DNA from: Dillenia suffruticosa
Lineage: Eukaryota > Streptophyta > Magnoliopsida > Dilleniales > Dilleniaceae
Length of the DNA stretch: 64,000 bases
Reading direction: 5' to 3'
Assembly: GCA_033439265.1 (NCBI GenBank)
Contig: JAVTVX010000031.1
Coordinates: forward strand, 10,897,501 to 10,961,500
Numbering within the stretch: the first letter of the stretch is position 1; each line of letters begins with the position of its first letter. Of this stretch, positions 1 to 14,355 are shown in pieces. The translations under genes and the position numbers were made by a program. Below the pieces are notes generated by a model that was given only the letters and a program-made list of their open reading frames with translations, did not search any database and was not told where the DNA came from.

Positions 1-121
1 ATATACTCACACCAGCCAGCTTATTCTAATAACAAATGTACTATTGCTTTCCTCTGCCCTACACTATCTAACTGATGCCATTGTAAGATCTTAAAAATGC
101 CCCAAATAATCTTCTTACTTC

Positions 122-122
122 A

Positions 123-210
<88 letters not shown>
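122..210. repeat. (CT)n microsatellite
   Basis: An almost uninterrupted run of CT dinucleotides about 85 bases long. It lies in otherwise featureless AT-rich sequence just before the CACTA element. No gene leader is visible next to it. Confidence 0.97.
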
Positions 211-212
<2 letters not shown>

Positions 213-265
213 ACTCTCGGTATCTGAAATCATATTTTGATAAATTCGATTTAACTATTTATAAA

Positions 266-1621
266 CACTACAAGAAAACCAGACATCAACGATGAAAAAA
301 AAATCTATCAATAATAACGATAGATTAACGTCGATAAAAATTACCGAGAGATTAATGATGAATTGGTAACAAAAATTAATGACGAAAATATTTTCATCGT
401 TAATCCGTCGGTATAATGATTTAGGGTAAAAAAATTATATAAATCTATCAACGACGGATTGGTAACGAAAATTAGTGATATAAATATTTCTGTCGATAAT
501 CTATCAGTGTAATGATCTAGGGTAAAAAAAGAATTTATGTAAACTTATCAGCGACGAAAAATTTATATAAATTTATCACGACGGAAATATTTTCGTCGGT
601 ATAATGGTATAGGATAAAAAAAAATTATATAAATCTATCAGTAACGAATTATGGACGAATTTTTTAGCGACGGAAAACTTTAATCGCTAATCTGTCACTG
701 ATATGGTTTAAGAAAAAAAAATTATATAAACCTATCAGTGACAGATTAGTAACGAAATTTTTAGCGACGGATTTTTATTTTATTATTTTTTTCATTTATT
801 TTTATTTTATTATTTTATTATATTATTATATTATTTTGTTATTTTATAATTTTTTTTCTTTTTTATTTTATTGGCTAAGTAAAGAAAAAAAATTTTGTTA
901 TTATATTTTAATTAATCAAATTTATGTTTTTTGATTTAAAAAATATTTTATTTCTTTATTTAGCACCAATTTAATTAAAATCGAATTTAAATAGTTAGCA
1001 AAGTTCAATGAAAATATTTAACGAAAAAAATTATCCTAAAATAAAGAAAAAATGAATTGAGATAAGAAAAAATTGTGAGAGTGAGACAAATATTAAAAAA
1101 AAATGAGAGTGAAATAATAAAAAAAGGTTTCACAAAAGGGATTGTGGCATAATAATTGTGACAACTCAAAAATCACCATGATACTTAGATTTGAATCCGG
1201 GTGAAGGCAGTTTTAAAAAAAAAAAAAAAAAAGATGGCAAGCGAGATCGCACGCAGGCCCGCATGCGCAGACGTAGGCTGGCACCAGGAATCAACAACGG
1301 AAATTTTTCGTTGCTGATAGTTTTATATATTGTTTGCTATCAACAACAGATTTTTTAGCGACGGAAAATTTTCGTCGCTAATCCGTCGTTGATACTTTTA
1401 TTTTCTATGAGCGATGGATTTTTCAGCGATGGAAATTTTTCGTTACTAATCAGTCATTGATAGTTTAACGACGGATGGTATTCTGTCGGTAATATTTAGC
1501 GATGTGATTTTCAGCGATAAATTTACTGATAAAAAATTATATCTGTAATACTCTTTAATGATAGAATCTTTACTATCAGCGATGGATATTTTCGTCGCTG
1601 ATATCTTGTTTTTTAATAGTA
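266..1621. mobile_element. Non-autonomous CACTA (En/Spm-type) DNA transposon
   Basis: The left end begins CACTACAAGAAAAC, the classic CACTA terminus. The right end, read on the minus strand, begins ACTATTAAAAAACAAGAT and continues into ATCAGCGACG, an imperfect inverted copy of the left end (ATCAACGATG). The last base is A where G is expected. AAA flanks both ends (263-265 and 1622-1624), matching the 3-bp target duplication of this superfamily. Both subterminal regions are packed with variants of AGCGACGGAAA, TCGTCGCTAAT and ATCCGTCG in both orientations (about 290-780 and 1,290-1,610), as CACTA transposase-binding arrays are. The AT-rich interior has no transposase reading frame, so movement would need an enzyme supplied in trans. 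A poly-A run at 1,214-1,231 after a tRNA-like GATTTGAATCC may be a nested SINE remnant. The terminal mismatch suggests an old, immobile copy. Confidence 0.8.
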
Positions 1622-4600
1622 AAAAACCATACTTAGGAATGATTTTTTAATATAATATTTTTCATTTTCAAAATTTAAATTTAATATTTGATTAAAATAC
1701 CTAATATTCCATTTCATTAATCCCACCGTTCGTTGGTATATATCTCTTCCTCTCTTAAAAAAGGGGAAAGCTTGAACAATCCTCCAACTAACCAGCCAGC
1801 AACGACCCTAGTGTTATCATACACGCATTGTTAAGTCACGAGGCAAATTATTTACCCCATAATTTCAAATTGCATAGTAATACTGATAAGCTATTTGATT
1901 TATCTTTTTATGTTAATATTTAGGTTTGAGTCATCCCACTAACCTAAAATGGGTAAATTTTCTTTTTTAGGGTAAAGTTCATATAATTTTGTTGAGTGCA
2001 CCATGCCCTTACCTCAAATTTCTATATTTTTCTTTTAAAGAGGAAAAGAAAAGGCAAATTGCTACATCCTAAATTTGTGTAGCCTTAGATAATCTCACCG
2101 CATGATATGGAATTAATATTGAATGTTTAGTATGGTACATAATATGGGAAATGATTGTGTTTTAAACAAGGTTAAATTGACACAAGTTTGCAAATGCTAA
2201 ATATTTTTATGGCACAACAAGCTTAATCATGCTTATCCTAGGTCAACCCATGCCATAATAATCAAAAACTGTTCCCCCCTCCTAACCATCCGGGTCGGGT
2301 CTAAACTTTCTGATGTCATTCTCATAAGAGAGAGAGAGGGATTTGACTTAATTGAATGGGATTAGTGTAACCATCTGAAGTTGTGTACAGGTCAACATGA
2401 TAAAGAAATGATTATCTTAAGAGAGCAGGGGAACAAACATAACAGATACTACTAAACCAGAGGATTTAGTCTTGTTGAAAACGCTCTCTTGTCACCCAAA
2501 ACATGATCAAGAAAAGAAACAAAAGATTTTATCTTGTTTTCTTGCTTTCTTGCCCTTCTTTGTTTTGCCCCCACACAGACACACTCCTTTTCTTCAAAAC
2601 ATTACATGAAAAGAGGAAGGCAACGAAAAAAATTAATAAATTAATAGGAACAAAAAGGCCGAAATAGTAACACTGTGGTCAACTCTGTCTCATGAAAAAA
2701 CCCCAAGCGTTGTCTCTTGCATTTCATACCCTTTCTTGGTGGGGATTTAGTAAGAGTTTAAAGGGACCTCACTAATGACTAATCAATCCCCTTAATAATT
2801 ATTAGTTTTCTCTTCCAAACCCTTTCTTTGTCATCTAATCCATCATTATCTCTCAACACTCCCAACATGATTAATTAGCATTTGGGCTCCACTCTAGAAA
2901 TCATGCTTTAATGTATCTGTGCCCGGACCGTTAGTGTCTAATTTTTATAATTAGGATGTAATCTATATTCTCGACAAAATCTTAGTTTTCGTTTGATAAG
3001 AATGATTAGTTTGATCAAAATCTTATACCAAATTTGTACATTAGTAGTTAATATGCTTCCTAGGTCACGCGCATATGGCACGTAACAATGATTAATTAGT
3101 GCGAAGCATTTCATGAAGCATAATTAAGCTATTAGAAAGAAGAGAATGTGTAAGTGTAAAGTAGAATATTTCAGTGAAAGGAAGTACCTTATCTTTGTTT
3201 ATAGAGTCCTAGTTTTTTAGGGTAGAAAAAAAAAAGTTGGAATTAAAGGAGAGATACCCTCTTTGGCAAAGGTTGCACATCTTGGGATGTTTCAAATCAT
3301 TAAATGAAAAAACAATCGGAGAACATTATGTGATCAGTCAAAACAATGATTTCAGTATCTTTTACCATAAACAACTTTAGGATATACCTTCATGATGGCT
3401 CTTCTCTTCCTCCTCATATATGCTTCTTTTGGTTATTATTTATCAGTTTTTTGTGTGATTTCACTACTATATATAGTTTTCTCTATACACCTTTTTTGAG
3501 TCAATATTGTCTAGTTTATTTTCTAATTTTTAAGCGCACAAAAATGGCCAAGCCAAAAAAAAGAAATCGACGGAATCCTATTTTATGGTATATATTCTAA
3601 TTCTAATTCTAATTATAATTCTCGTTCTTTACATTTTCTTCATAGCTGCTTGGCCCATGATAGGAATTTGGATCACTCGTTTCGCTATCAATATTCGAAC
3701 ATGCTGCAATGATCTTATAATATTAATTTTGCATTAGTTTTTTCCCAAAAATTTTGTTGAAAGTTATTTTATTTAATTATTTGAATAATTTGATTCAGAG
3801 TTTTAAACAAAAGTTTATTATTGCATGATTTTATAATTGAATTTTCATGTTTAAACTTAACTTGATTAATTAATGAGTTCTGATCTGTGGTCATACTAAA
3901 TTCCCTAAATATTCATAAAATATTTAGTTCAATTGCACCCCTCTTTTGTTTCAATTTTTCTCCATCAATTCCCTAAAGGGCAAAAGAAAGGCTAAAAGAC
4001 AAACATATATCAAGATATCGTGTTTCCTAACAATATAATAAGTGAATTATAATTCATCCTAAGGGAACAATGCTTAAAATGACTTGGAGATCTTTCATTT
4101 CTACTTTGAGAGCAACTATGGTTTTTTTTTATTTGATCGATCGATATCTGAATTTATATTTTGACTAATTTGATTTGAAAAATTATTAAAACCTTTCTAG
4201 AGAGAATTTTTTAATATAAATTTTTTTTATTTCTAAAATTCAGATTCAAGTTTTGATTAAAATATTTAATATATTTTTCACTAAATTCATTTTCCGTTTT
4301 TATATATTATTGTTTATCATTAAAGACCAAATAATATGCTTGTAATTCAAGCTACTTTTCTAGATGGCCCTTATCAAATTCACATGGAGAACCCAAATGT
4401 TTGTTAGGAGCCCATTGCCCAAAGCAAAGGAATACTTACGAGAAAAATGAATCAGAGAAGAAAGTGGATGGCCCTCAAGAAAAGTGAGCAAGGAAAGGAT
4501 GTGTACTCTACAATGGAGAATTCCCTGTTGTGGAATGGCATAGATTGATGGTACGGCCCTTGTACTCATTTCTCTCTTTTATACCAACACATCATACATA

Positions 4601-5233
4601 ATTGAACTCATATTTTGTACATCTTAATTATTAAACGCATTGAGCAATATTAAGCTTCTGAGATGTGACCTGTTGCTAATATGCCAGTGCAGGCTGCACA
4701 AGCCAGAAGGGTTTCACCTCTGTGTCTTTTGATTGACTATGGCAGTCTCTTCCCTGCAAAGATCAGTATAAAAGTGCCCATAAACTCTTACTCCCACATG
4801 AAAGAAACTTCAATGTGAAAAGGGTATATCTTAGTCTTGACTAATATGTTAATACTTTAGTCTTTGGAAATATATATATTTATTTGGAAAAATAAAAAAA
4901 GTGAAGTGGGGAGAGGAAGGCGTGTATTTGAAGGCGTGTATTTGTGTGACAAATAAAACAGAGGAGAAGCTTTTCATTTTCATCGTTCAAAAGCCGGTGT
5001 GTGTCATGGTGGGATCTTGGATGGGACGGTGGTGTGGCCTCGTGGTGGCGTGGTGTCGTCGTGGTTCCTTGGGGAAATAGAGAGAGAGAGAGAGATGGGC
5101 GAGGAAATCTAGATAGAGAAATATTGCGATGGGTCCCACAAATCCAAGAGGTGAGTTGTTACTTTTTTGATATCTATCACTTTTTCTCTTCCCCCCGCAC
5201 CCCTCTCCCTTTGTCTCTTTCACTCTCTCTCTC

Positions 5234-5266
<33 letters not shown>

Positions 5267-5887
5267 TCGTTCAGATAGTGACCCCGATTTAGAGATAGGG
5301 AGAGAAACAAAGGAGTCCATCCAACACCTCTACCCCTTCTTTTTTTTTTTAATTTTAAAATAATTATCTCACAAAACTCATCCAAAAATTTTAAGAGAAG
5401 AAAACAATATCCCATCTACTAACTGCTCTTTCCCCTTTTTTATTAAAAAAAATTTTAAATTATAGTATTTTTTGCTAATATTTTTAATTTGAGCGAGAAG
5501 ATTGATATACAAAACATTTTGTGTGTGCAGAAGAACTATTTCAGATCCGCATTCGACTGTACCAAGAAAGGAAAAATTTTTTTAGTCTTTTTTTTTTGGT
5601 TTAGAAAGATATGTATACCTAAAAGCAGTGTTTTTTTGACCGGAGAAAATAAAATTTATTTAATGGTATATATAAATAAATATTTTTTATTACTAATAAT
5701 TTGAAATTCATAATTTTATACATAAGATAATTGTGTGGATCTGAACCAGGGCACTGGGCCTTTGAGTTGATATTGATATCGATAGAATGAAAACCCTGGC
5801 TGTGCATGATGGGAATGTTCAATATTTAAATGAAGTGCTCCCCCAAGCTAAGAGCTGTTCTCTTCCGTGTCATCTTGTCCTCCACCC

Positions 5888-5893
<6 letters not shown>
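1622..5893. other. Intergenic region, no supported gene
   Basis: AT-rich spacer with only short chance reading frames. It holds a (CA)n run at 5,236-5,265 next to CT-rich sequence, a direct repeat of GAAGGCGTGTATTTG at about 4,916-4,945, and a diffuse SINE-like stretch near 4,118-4,300. I see no conserved protein, tRNA or rRNA. Confidence 0.6.
5236..5265. repeat. (CA)n microsatellite
   Basis: About 15 CA units following a short CT tract. Confidence 0.95.

Positions 5894-5957
<64 letters not shown>
5894..5957. repeat. (CT)n microsatellite
   Basis: About 31 CT units in intergenic DNA. Serine/leucine-rich reading frames across it are artefacts of the repeat. Confidence 0.97.
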
Positions 5958-5961
<4 letters not shown>

Positions 5962-8900
5962 CTCCCCCCTCTTGGTTTGTTCTTTTTCAAGTTTAATTAT
6001 TGGTCATATTCACATGATTATCCCTCCAGATGAAGTTATTTGCGGAAATGCCATTGTCGGTGTTAAAATTCCTGCCAGACCTCGGACCTAATCTAGTTTT
6101 TGTGCCCACTTTCTGAGTATCAAATTTTGCCCCTTATTTTCTTTATGCATGTTAATGGTTTTCTCATTATTTCTAAGTATATTTTTCCTAGTATTTTTGT
6201 CACCAACTCAGGCAACATAATTAAATGGGGGCATACTCAGTCTGATGACTCTACCATTGATGGGATATTTGAACCACTTAAAGAATGGAACATGGTTGGT
6301 TTTTTCCTAGGTTTTTATGAAGTACTCTCTGGTTGGTAATTTATCTCTTATTTACTTGGGCATCTTTACATATTCTATATGAATCTATCAAGGTTGCATT
6401 TTGTGGATATTAGAAAGACAACTTTGACTCTCTAGATTCTGTTCAGACACCAAAGAGTCCACAACACAAATTGTACACTTACACCATGAATTGAATTCTC
6501 TCCTTTAAAAACCTAGTTTTAGTGCTTCTTTTTTTCTTTGTTCTTTTTCTTTTCCTTCATAGATTTTGGGAGACAAAAAGTTAGAAATCAGTCCATGCTT
6601 GAAAGGATGGTACCATCAGACCGATAGGATTTTGATAGTTAAGCTATAAGTATGGATAATTAATGATTCATTGTATAGTTTGTTCAAAAGTTTTTTGTAC
6701 ACAGTTCAGGTTTGCATCATGTTTGGCAAATATACCCAGTTAAGGCTATGGAGTCTTTTGTTTTTTTTTTTTTTTCCATGAAAAAACCCATGTTGAACTC
6801 GTTTTAAAATTGGGGTGTCCATAAAAAAATGGTTAATGGAGTTCTTGTGGGGGAAACTTCTGTAAATGTCTTCGACAGACATGGATATCTCCATTAGTGA
6901 GTGTTGAAGACGACACCCCATGTGGTGCCGTGAGATATCTAAATTTTCCACTCCTTTTTTTCCCACAATTGCATGGGACAATGGCCTTTGGTTGAATTTC
7001 AAATATGGAAATTTTGCACCCTGACTCCATGGAAAGTAGGGGCTCTGAAGGGGTTTTTTATTGTTCCAAGAGGAGGGGGTGATTAATATGTTCCACATGA
7101 GTTTTTTACCTTATTATTTTTATTTGGTTGCATAGAGGGTGCAAAATTAGAATAGAGAATTTTTATGACCTCAAACTTTTGATTATAGCTAACAGTGTAA
7201 TAATATCCCTTGTAGTAAATGGAGGGGTAGATAGTGCCCAAAAGATATCGATGACTATATGGCTCATGACATTTGAGATAACAATTGTCTTGGTTGTGTT
7301 TGGTGTTTGTGAACGTGATTTTCAAAGATATTTCAAAAAGTTCATAAACTAGGTCCAGATTAAAATCAATAAAATCTAGAAAAAAAAGGAAAAGATTTTA
7401 TTAACTCATGCACAACGGTAGATTCGAACTACTGATAAGATAACTCGACTAAGCTCGCAAAGAACACCGAGGATTGTTGAAAAATTACAAAAACTAAACC
7501 ATGAGGCCAAGAAGATGTTGTGCAGAAGACTTCTTCTATAGTGATCGTAACCATAGTAGATTAGGACTTGCTCATATGATATCAACACCACAATATAACC
7601 ATTATCATCTTTCATCATTATCTCCATACTCATCCCTAAATTGGAAAAGATCTCATCACATTGATAGAATTAGAATTCTTGGACCTCTATCCAACAAGCA
7701 TACTTGGGACTCTTAGATCGGCTAAGGGTATGGGACCACCACTCCTAATGATTGACGCCCTCCAAAGTTTTCCCAATTCTAATTTTAGTTCTTCTAGAGA
7801 AAAAAAATTAAAAGACTAACATACAATATTTATAATACCAATTATCATCTAATAGTGCGAGACATATACGACCCGTAAATAAAATATTTTTATATAAAAT
7901 TTGCTTAGTATATTTATCTAGTGTCCATATAGTTTGAGTTGTTAACTTACCCAATAAATTTAAAAGTACATATACAAAATCTAAAAACTAATTTTCAAAT
8001 GAATTATAATTCAACTAACAATACTCTCTTCTCTGTAAAAATATCTAGTTTAAATCTTTTCTATCTAAAAAAAAAATTATCACACAAGTTAAATTATTGA
8101 TCTTTCTAGAGTTTAGGAGGGTGGGAGCCATTTGAGGAGAGAGCTGGAAGTTTGGCAATGAGAGTGCAGTGGGTGAAGGGGACAGATAAGAGAGTCGACA
8201 TCTAATTCCAAGTCCATGGCCCAGGCTTGAAATCAGAATCATTTTGACACCTATGAGATTTTTTGACCGTTCGACTAGCCCCAACATCCCAGTAGCTCTC
8301 GAGTCTCTTTCTCTTCACTCCCCCCGAATCGCAACCAATTCATTTAGCTGACATTAAATTGAATTAAAATACAAAATTTAAGAATATATTAGTATTTTTT
8401 AAATCATTTTAATGTAAAATTGTTTTTCTTGAATGCAAAACTCAATATGTTTCTATCAGAAATTTTTATTTTTGTCAAAAAATATTGTAAAATATACCTA
8501 CACTGATTTGAAATAAAAGTTTTGAATTATTATGTTGTTTGATTTAAAAAAAATTAAAAACATTTTTCATTAAATAAGGCATCATAAAATTTTCTTTTTT
8601 AAAAAAGTATAAATTTGGATATAGTCATACTGTTTTATCAAAATAATTATAAATTCAACAGGAAAATTTTTTTAAAAAAATTATGAATTTTCAAGTTAAG
8701 CTCTTCTTCTTTTTGTTTTTATTTTATATGTGATATGATTTAATTTAAATAAAAAAATTTAAGAAATATAAAATTTTAAAAAGGTAAAATTAAAAAAAAA
8801 TTGTCTCCGTCTTTATTCTTATCTGTCTTATTTAATTTATTTTTCTCCTAAAAATACAAATAACTTTTGATTTTCGTTTCCATACCACAAACCAAGGATG

Positions 8901-11720
8901 ATGTTTTCCTTATTTAAAACGCGAGATATTTGGGAAAGTGATGAACGTCCGTTCACGAAAGCGACCAATAGAAAAAGCGAAGTAACGGTGTGAGTGATCA
9001 AACGATATGGGTTGTCAAGTCTTCCCACCATTTGCATTTTAGGGTCCCACCTTAATCAATGTATGCTTTAGATTCGTCGGATTGTGATCGTACGTACGTG
9101 ACGTGTCCGTCTTTCCTTTCTCTTATTTCCACAAACCCATTTTCTTATCTTTTTCGTTCATTTTTATTTTGTCTTAATTCATTTTCGGGCGAAAGTTAAT
9201 CTTTTTTTTTTTTTTTTTATATTGAGACTCGAACCGAATCTATTACATGATGGGATGATGGGAAGAGAGAAGGTGTCACTTGATTTGTTCAAAAAAAAGA
9301 AGAAGAAATTCTTAGAAGCAAATTTAAGTGAAATTTTATAACTTAATTTAATTGTGAATCGGAGAAATATTATTTTTAAAATTTATAAATGAAAAACAAT
9401 TAAAAATTTTCATATTTTTTTAATTTATTTATATTATTTTTAAAATAAAATAAAAACAAAAAAAAAACTTTTGCATAGAAAACATATGATATTGCAGATA
9501 ACAGCCAATTTTTTTAATTGAAAATTTTACATATTTTAATTGAAGTAAATCTCTATCTTCCCAAATGAGTTCATGATACTTTTCACCCGCTCGTTTGTAT
9601 ACGGTTTCAATCAGCAACAATTATAATTTTTCCCCCCTACCCGAAAAGAAGTGCACATAGAAATCATCATTTTAATAATTTTTGTTTCCCATTAAACACA
9701 CCTTAGTAAATATGTTATGGAAAATGGCCTTACTTTTCTCTTTCCCTTTCGATTTTTCTACGAATATACCAAAAAATAAAGATATATTACCCCTGCGTTT
9801 TAGCAGCCTTGGAATTAAGAGGGGCCACTTCTTCCATTATTATGGCAGGGTAAGAGTGCTCCGCGAAAGAGTAAGCTGAAAGGGGAAGAGGGAGGAGAGG
9901 AGGAAAAGAGGAAGTTGAAATGGGTATTTACTCTTTTTAAACCATAAAAGAAGAAAATAATTTTATACACAAATTTTTATTACAGTTTCAATCCGTTCAC
10001 AGGTGAAAGGAAATTTGAAAGTGTTATTTCAAGCCTCTTTACTTTCATTCCCATTTTCATTCCGAACCAAATGACAGTAATTTTTTATTTCATTCTATAT
10101 TTATTTTCCTTTATATTTTTCTCCCACTTTACACCTCAACCAAATTTACTGTAAGATTAAAACCACTCAAAATAAATCAAATAAATAAAATTGTTCTTTG
10201 TTACTTGTTAGTATATTCAGCTTGCATGAAACTTTAGACAAGAAGAATTCAATAATAAACTACCATTTTGGGGTAAATATTGTGTGAATTACTGTTGGTA
10301 ATTCCTATAAAAAAATATTACTATTAACCCTTTTTAGATGTTATTTTTTTATTTTAAATTTATTACTAACAGATTTATTTTAAGAATGACTTATAAGTAT
10401 CTCTTAATAGTTTTGTAACAGTTATCTCTTTTAAAAGATTGACTTACAAACTAAAATCAAGTGTATCATGAATTATTTCTACCTTCATACTTGATAGATG
10501 GATGTGTGGTTTGTTCTTCAAAAGTAACTCTTTCATCTATTAGCTATAGAGTTTGGTCTTGATCTTTTCTAGAAAGAGATATTAGACATCTTATTGTCGA
10601 ATTTGATTTTACTAATATCAATCAATTTTATTTTCAACGATATCTCTCTTTATCAATTGTGATCATAAGAGTTCAATATATTATGGATATAGATAAAATA
10701 TTAAATTCATTTAATCAAAATCTCAATTTCGAGTTTTGAAAATGAAAAAACAAATAGTAACCTCTTAAATTGTGACCGCAAGAGACTTGTTGGGTTGTAG
10801 TCAATGAATGAAGTAAGGTATTAAGGGAAAGGAATCAATATACAGATTATATGAGAAAGCTTGTGGTTGCATAACTAGTCTCTATCATTATTTGGAATGA
10901 ACCCGAACCCCTACTAATGGCGGGTAACGCGTCAAGGGTGGACAACACGGGCACCGCTTTCTCTAGGCATTAGGCCTATTTCTTCTTTAATTTCTTAAGA
11001 AAAAAAATGTTTCATCTTTTAATGGAAGTTTTAGGTAAACTATTGACAAATTCTAAGTTTTGTATTACTAAAATACAAGTTTGATTTTTATCACATTAGA
11101 TCTTTCCTTTGTACGTAAATAGTAATATAGACCTAACTAAAAAAGAAAACTCCAAAGATGGATTTGCAAATAAATTATAATATCGATGAGGATTTCGTTA
11201 CTTTTATAAAGTAGAATTCAAATATTAAAATATAATGGTATTTTATCCATATAAAAATAAGCTTTGGCAAGTCATATAAATCAATTAAAGACTTGGAAAG
11301 ACCGGTCATGAGTAACATTATTTGAAATAAATAATAACAATAATAATAATAATAATAATTTAATATTATTTAGAGAAATATTTTCCTCGATCAGCGTAAT
11401 AACCAGAGAAATTTCTCAAAGCAAATAATGAGGATTGTAATGTAGTAAATCGTCAAAGGATGTCGCCTACTTTGAAATAGGGTACGAGGAAAGGTCAAAA
11501 AGATTTATTCAAAGTCTAATTATTGTTTCTACGAAATTTAAAGAAAGATTCGTAATCTTATAATGAAGAATATGTTCGAGGGTGTCTGCTAGAACAAGGG
11601 TTGTGAAAAGGACTTGCTGGCCGATCATCCCATGGCAGCTGAGGAGAGGAGACACGACACGACACTCTTTTCGAAATTTGATTGTCAGCCACAAATAACT
11701 AGCAATTTTCGCTACAAATT

Positions 11721-11721
<1 letters not shown>

Positions 11722-11758
<37 letters not shown>
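11722..11758. repeat. (GA)n microsatellite
   Basis: About 18 GA units in intergenic DNA. Confidence 0.95.
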
Positions 11759-11761
<3 letters not shown>

Positions 11762-12619
11762 ATGAATAGGTACTGCAGGCACACTGACTCTCAATGGTTA
11801 GTAGTGATTCTCAGAATCAAAGAATAATAGGTTCCGTGCAGTGCGGGGGCAGCACAGGTCGTACCACGGCGGTTCTATTAATTTAAAAGGGACGTACGAT
11901 CCGAGCAGCCCTTGGACGATCGGAGAAAGTTGAATTGATATCAGTAACATAAAATACTATTTATTAGGAGTGTCCCGTAAAGTTTGTGATGTCTTTTTTC
12001 TCAGTATACTTGCAGAGGTGATTTGCATATGAATATATTGTTTTCTGTTTTTCAATCACAAGTTCTCCAATATTAAGAATGAAGAAATTAATTTTATTTT
12101 CACTCTCCGAAAGTGCCCTTTTAGAAGTAGCCTTTCTTATGTTCCAAGCCAATTTAAGATTTTTTGGTTATATTATTGTTGATAGTAATACCTCAATGTG
12201 TGAAAGGAAAGAGAATGCTATGGTTGCAAAAGTGTCAGTGCCATGGATGTTGATGGGCATTTAATCTTCCGTTGCTCTCTATGAAAGTCATCCCTGAAAG
12301 TCCTCCCCAGTTTTTGGTGGGTCTTACCAAATGTGAGCTGAGAGCGGAGGACTTCTCTTTCTCCATCACATGCAAATAAAATAGACATCTCATACTATAA
12401 CACCTTTTTCACAACTATAAATTTATATATCTTTTTTCATGCATTAAAACAAATACAGCTGCCTACTATTTCATCCTCTGTAAATCAATCTAATTGTTCA
12501 TGAGACAACTAGTAATTTAATTTATTAATAATTCAACTTAGTTTGATAAAAATTTCTCTGAATAATGACTATGAGATAGACCAAAAATCATTCGGCATAT
12601 CTTTTCTTTTTTAAATAAA

Positions 12620-12850
12620 CTATCAAATATCTACTAATTATATTGGTACTGATTAAATCCGATTTGAGATAGGTAGACTCTTAAGTGGTAAAGTATTTTC
12701 GTGTCTATTTTTATCATACATAAAATTCAAATTCAAGAATTTATTTAACAAATCGTTGGTATCAATTAACATATCCAACAGATAATAAATTTAGATTAAT
12801 CGGGACGAAATCTCAGATATCGGACGGTGTTCAAGATATGGTAAAAAAAC
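12620..12850 (+). repeat. Degraded tRNA-derived SINE
   Basis: The 3' end (TGTTCAAGATATGGTA followed by A-rich sequence, ending near 12,850) matches the tail of the well-bounded SINE at 23,700-23,916. An A-box-like AGACTCTTAAGTGG lies near 12,671. The B box is worn and no clear target-site duplication was found, so the left boundary is approximate. Confidence 0.4.
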
Positions 12851-14285
12851 AAACTATTGTTAAACTCGGTCTTATTCATTTCAACCTCTTTTTTCTCTTA
12901 ATTGTTCAAAATTTTCAATTGTTAAGGGGTAACTGCTCAAGAAGAAGAAAAAGTTCCTTTATTTATTTATTTTTTAGTCAAAAGGGCAAAGTAGGGCCAG
13001 AGTGCAAGCTTTTCCCATTCTACAGTTTGAGGAGAATCCCTTCCCTTACCCATGTTTTTTTTTCTTTGCATGTATATTCATTAAAATCATCTGCCATTAT
13101 ACTAACATATTTTTTCTTCTAAAAATCATCTCACGATGGTCTTTCTATTTCCCATTCTAAAATCCTAACCCTGCACATGAAGTGCCTGGTGGGCTTTTTT
13201 TTTCTTTTTTATTTTTCACCGGCTGGTATCCGAATTACTCTGACTAATCCGAATGAGCACTATAAGACCTGTTGTGGGGTTCACTCTCCCAATTTATCTT
13301 TCCATTTTAAAATTTTAAATTTAAGATTTTAATTAAAAAAATTTTAGAGTTCTATCACTTTATTTCCAGAAGATCGGTGCCGGAGGGCTTTGTTTTGGAC
13401 TTCAAATTGTCGAGCATGCTTCCGACGTCTTCCACGTAGATGGGCCTTGTGTGACCCATTAGCTAATCCAGCCCAACTTTAGGTAGGTGCATAACATTTA
13501 CTGTGACTATTTTTTTTTGGTGATAACATTTATTTTGTCTATGTAAATGAAAATGGAGGGCAAGGCAGCACCAAAAGCTAGAGCTGTACTTCGAATATGA
13601 AATTAATATATATATATTTATTCAAAAAATAATTTTATATATTTTTTTAATTATTATTAAAAAAAACCAACGATTTAATCCCGTTAACTCAGCGATTGAA
13701 TCGGCTGAACTATAACTTAAAAATTTATCAAGATTTTCAATACGAGAGGCTTTGATCCTTCTAGATTAATTAAATAAATTTTCGTGTTAAACAGGATAAT
13801 ATATAGATACAAAGAGTGATATTGGTTTAAGAACAATTTATTCAAATAAAGTGAAATCTTTTAGTTGAAAGCATGAAATTAAGTAAATATAAATCCAATA
13901 TTTTTATAAAAGAATGAAATAATAATTTTGGTATTTAAAATTCTATATGCTTTAATTGAATCAAATATTTTTTTGTATATATTTATTATTCTTTATATGG
14001 GATTATATTTAGGGACCTATTTTATAATGCGTTTCATAGGAGTAAAGGGAATGGGTTGGACCCATCAAACTCTCCTACCACAGCATTTCCAAACCAAATT
14101 TAAAATAAATCACTTAAATTCATTTTTAGTTATTTATAATATTATTTTTCATTTTTTAATGATAGGTAGGGGCAGGTCTGTAAATTTAACTACTTTAGAG
14201 GTTTTACCGGTAACTTTACCTAAATGTCTGAAATGAAACTCCCCCCACCCCCCCAAAAGTCACAAAATTCAGAATTCCTAAATCC

Positions 14286-14355
14286 TCTCTCTCTCTCTCT
14301 AAAAAAAAAATCTTTCAAAGTCTGACTCCCTCTCTCTCTCTCTCTCTCTCTCTGG
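14286..14355. promoter_or_regulatory. (CT)n tracts at the ARF6 promoter/leader
   Basis: Two CT runs (about 14,286-14,300 and 14,329-14,354) lie 0.8 kb before the ARF6 start codon, followed by GA-rich sequence to about 14,520. GA/CT tracts at plant 5' ends are known binding sites for BBR/BPC GAGA-binding factors. Whether they are promoter or leader here is an inference, since the transcription start is not visible. Confidence 0.5.

Larger units (their letters stand above)
5958..14285. other. Intergenic region upstream of ARF6
   Basis: Long AT-rich spacer with no conserved reading frame on either strand. It contains a (GA)n run at 11,722-11,758, a degraded SINE-like stretch near 12,620-12,850, and an ACGT-core cluster (ACGTACGTGACGTGTC) near 9,090-9,110 resembling ABRE/G-box elements but with no gene beside it. 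The last kilobase presumably holds the ARF6 promoter. I could not identify a convincing TATA box. Confidence 0.55.

Noticed and set aside
3346..3600. 84-codon frame with a basic stretch MAKPKKRNRRNP, considered as organelle-derived DNA
   Set aside because: No recognisable chloroplast or mitochondrial gene, no conserved neighbours, and the AT-rich context makes a chance frame likely.
4360..4569. 69-codon minus-strand frame
   Set aside because: No family resemblance and no splice-supported extension.
5787..6091. Overlapping reading frames rich in Ser-Leu across the (CT)n run
   Set aside because: They are translations of a dinucleotide repeat with no flanking protein-like sequence or splice signals.
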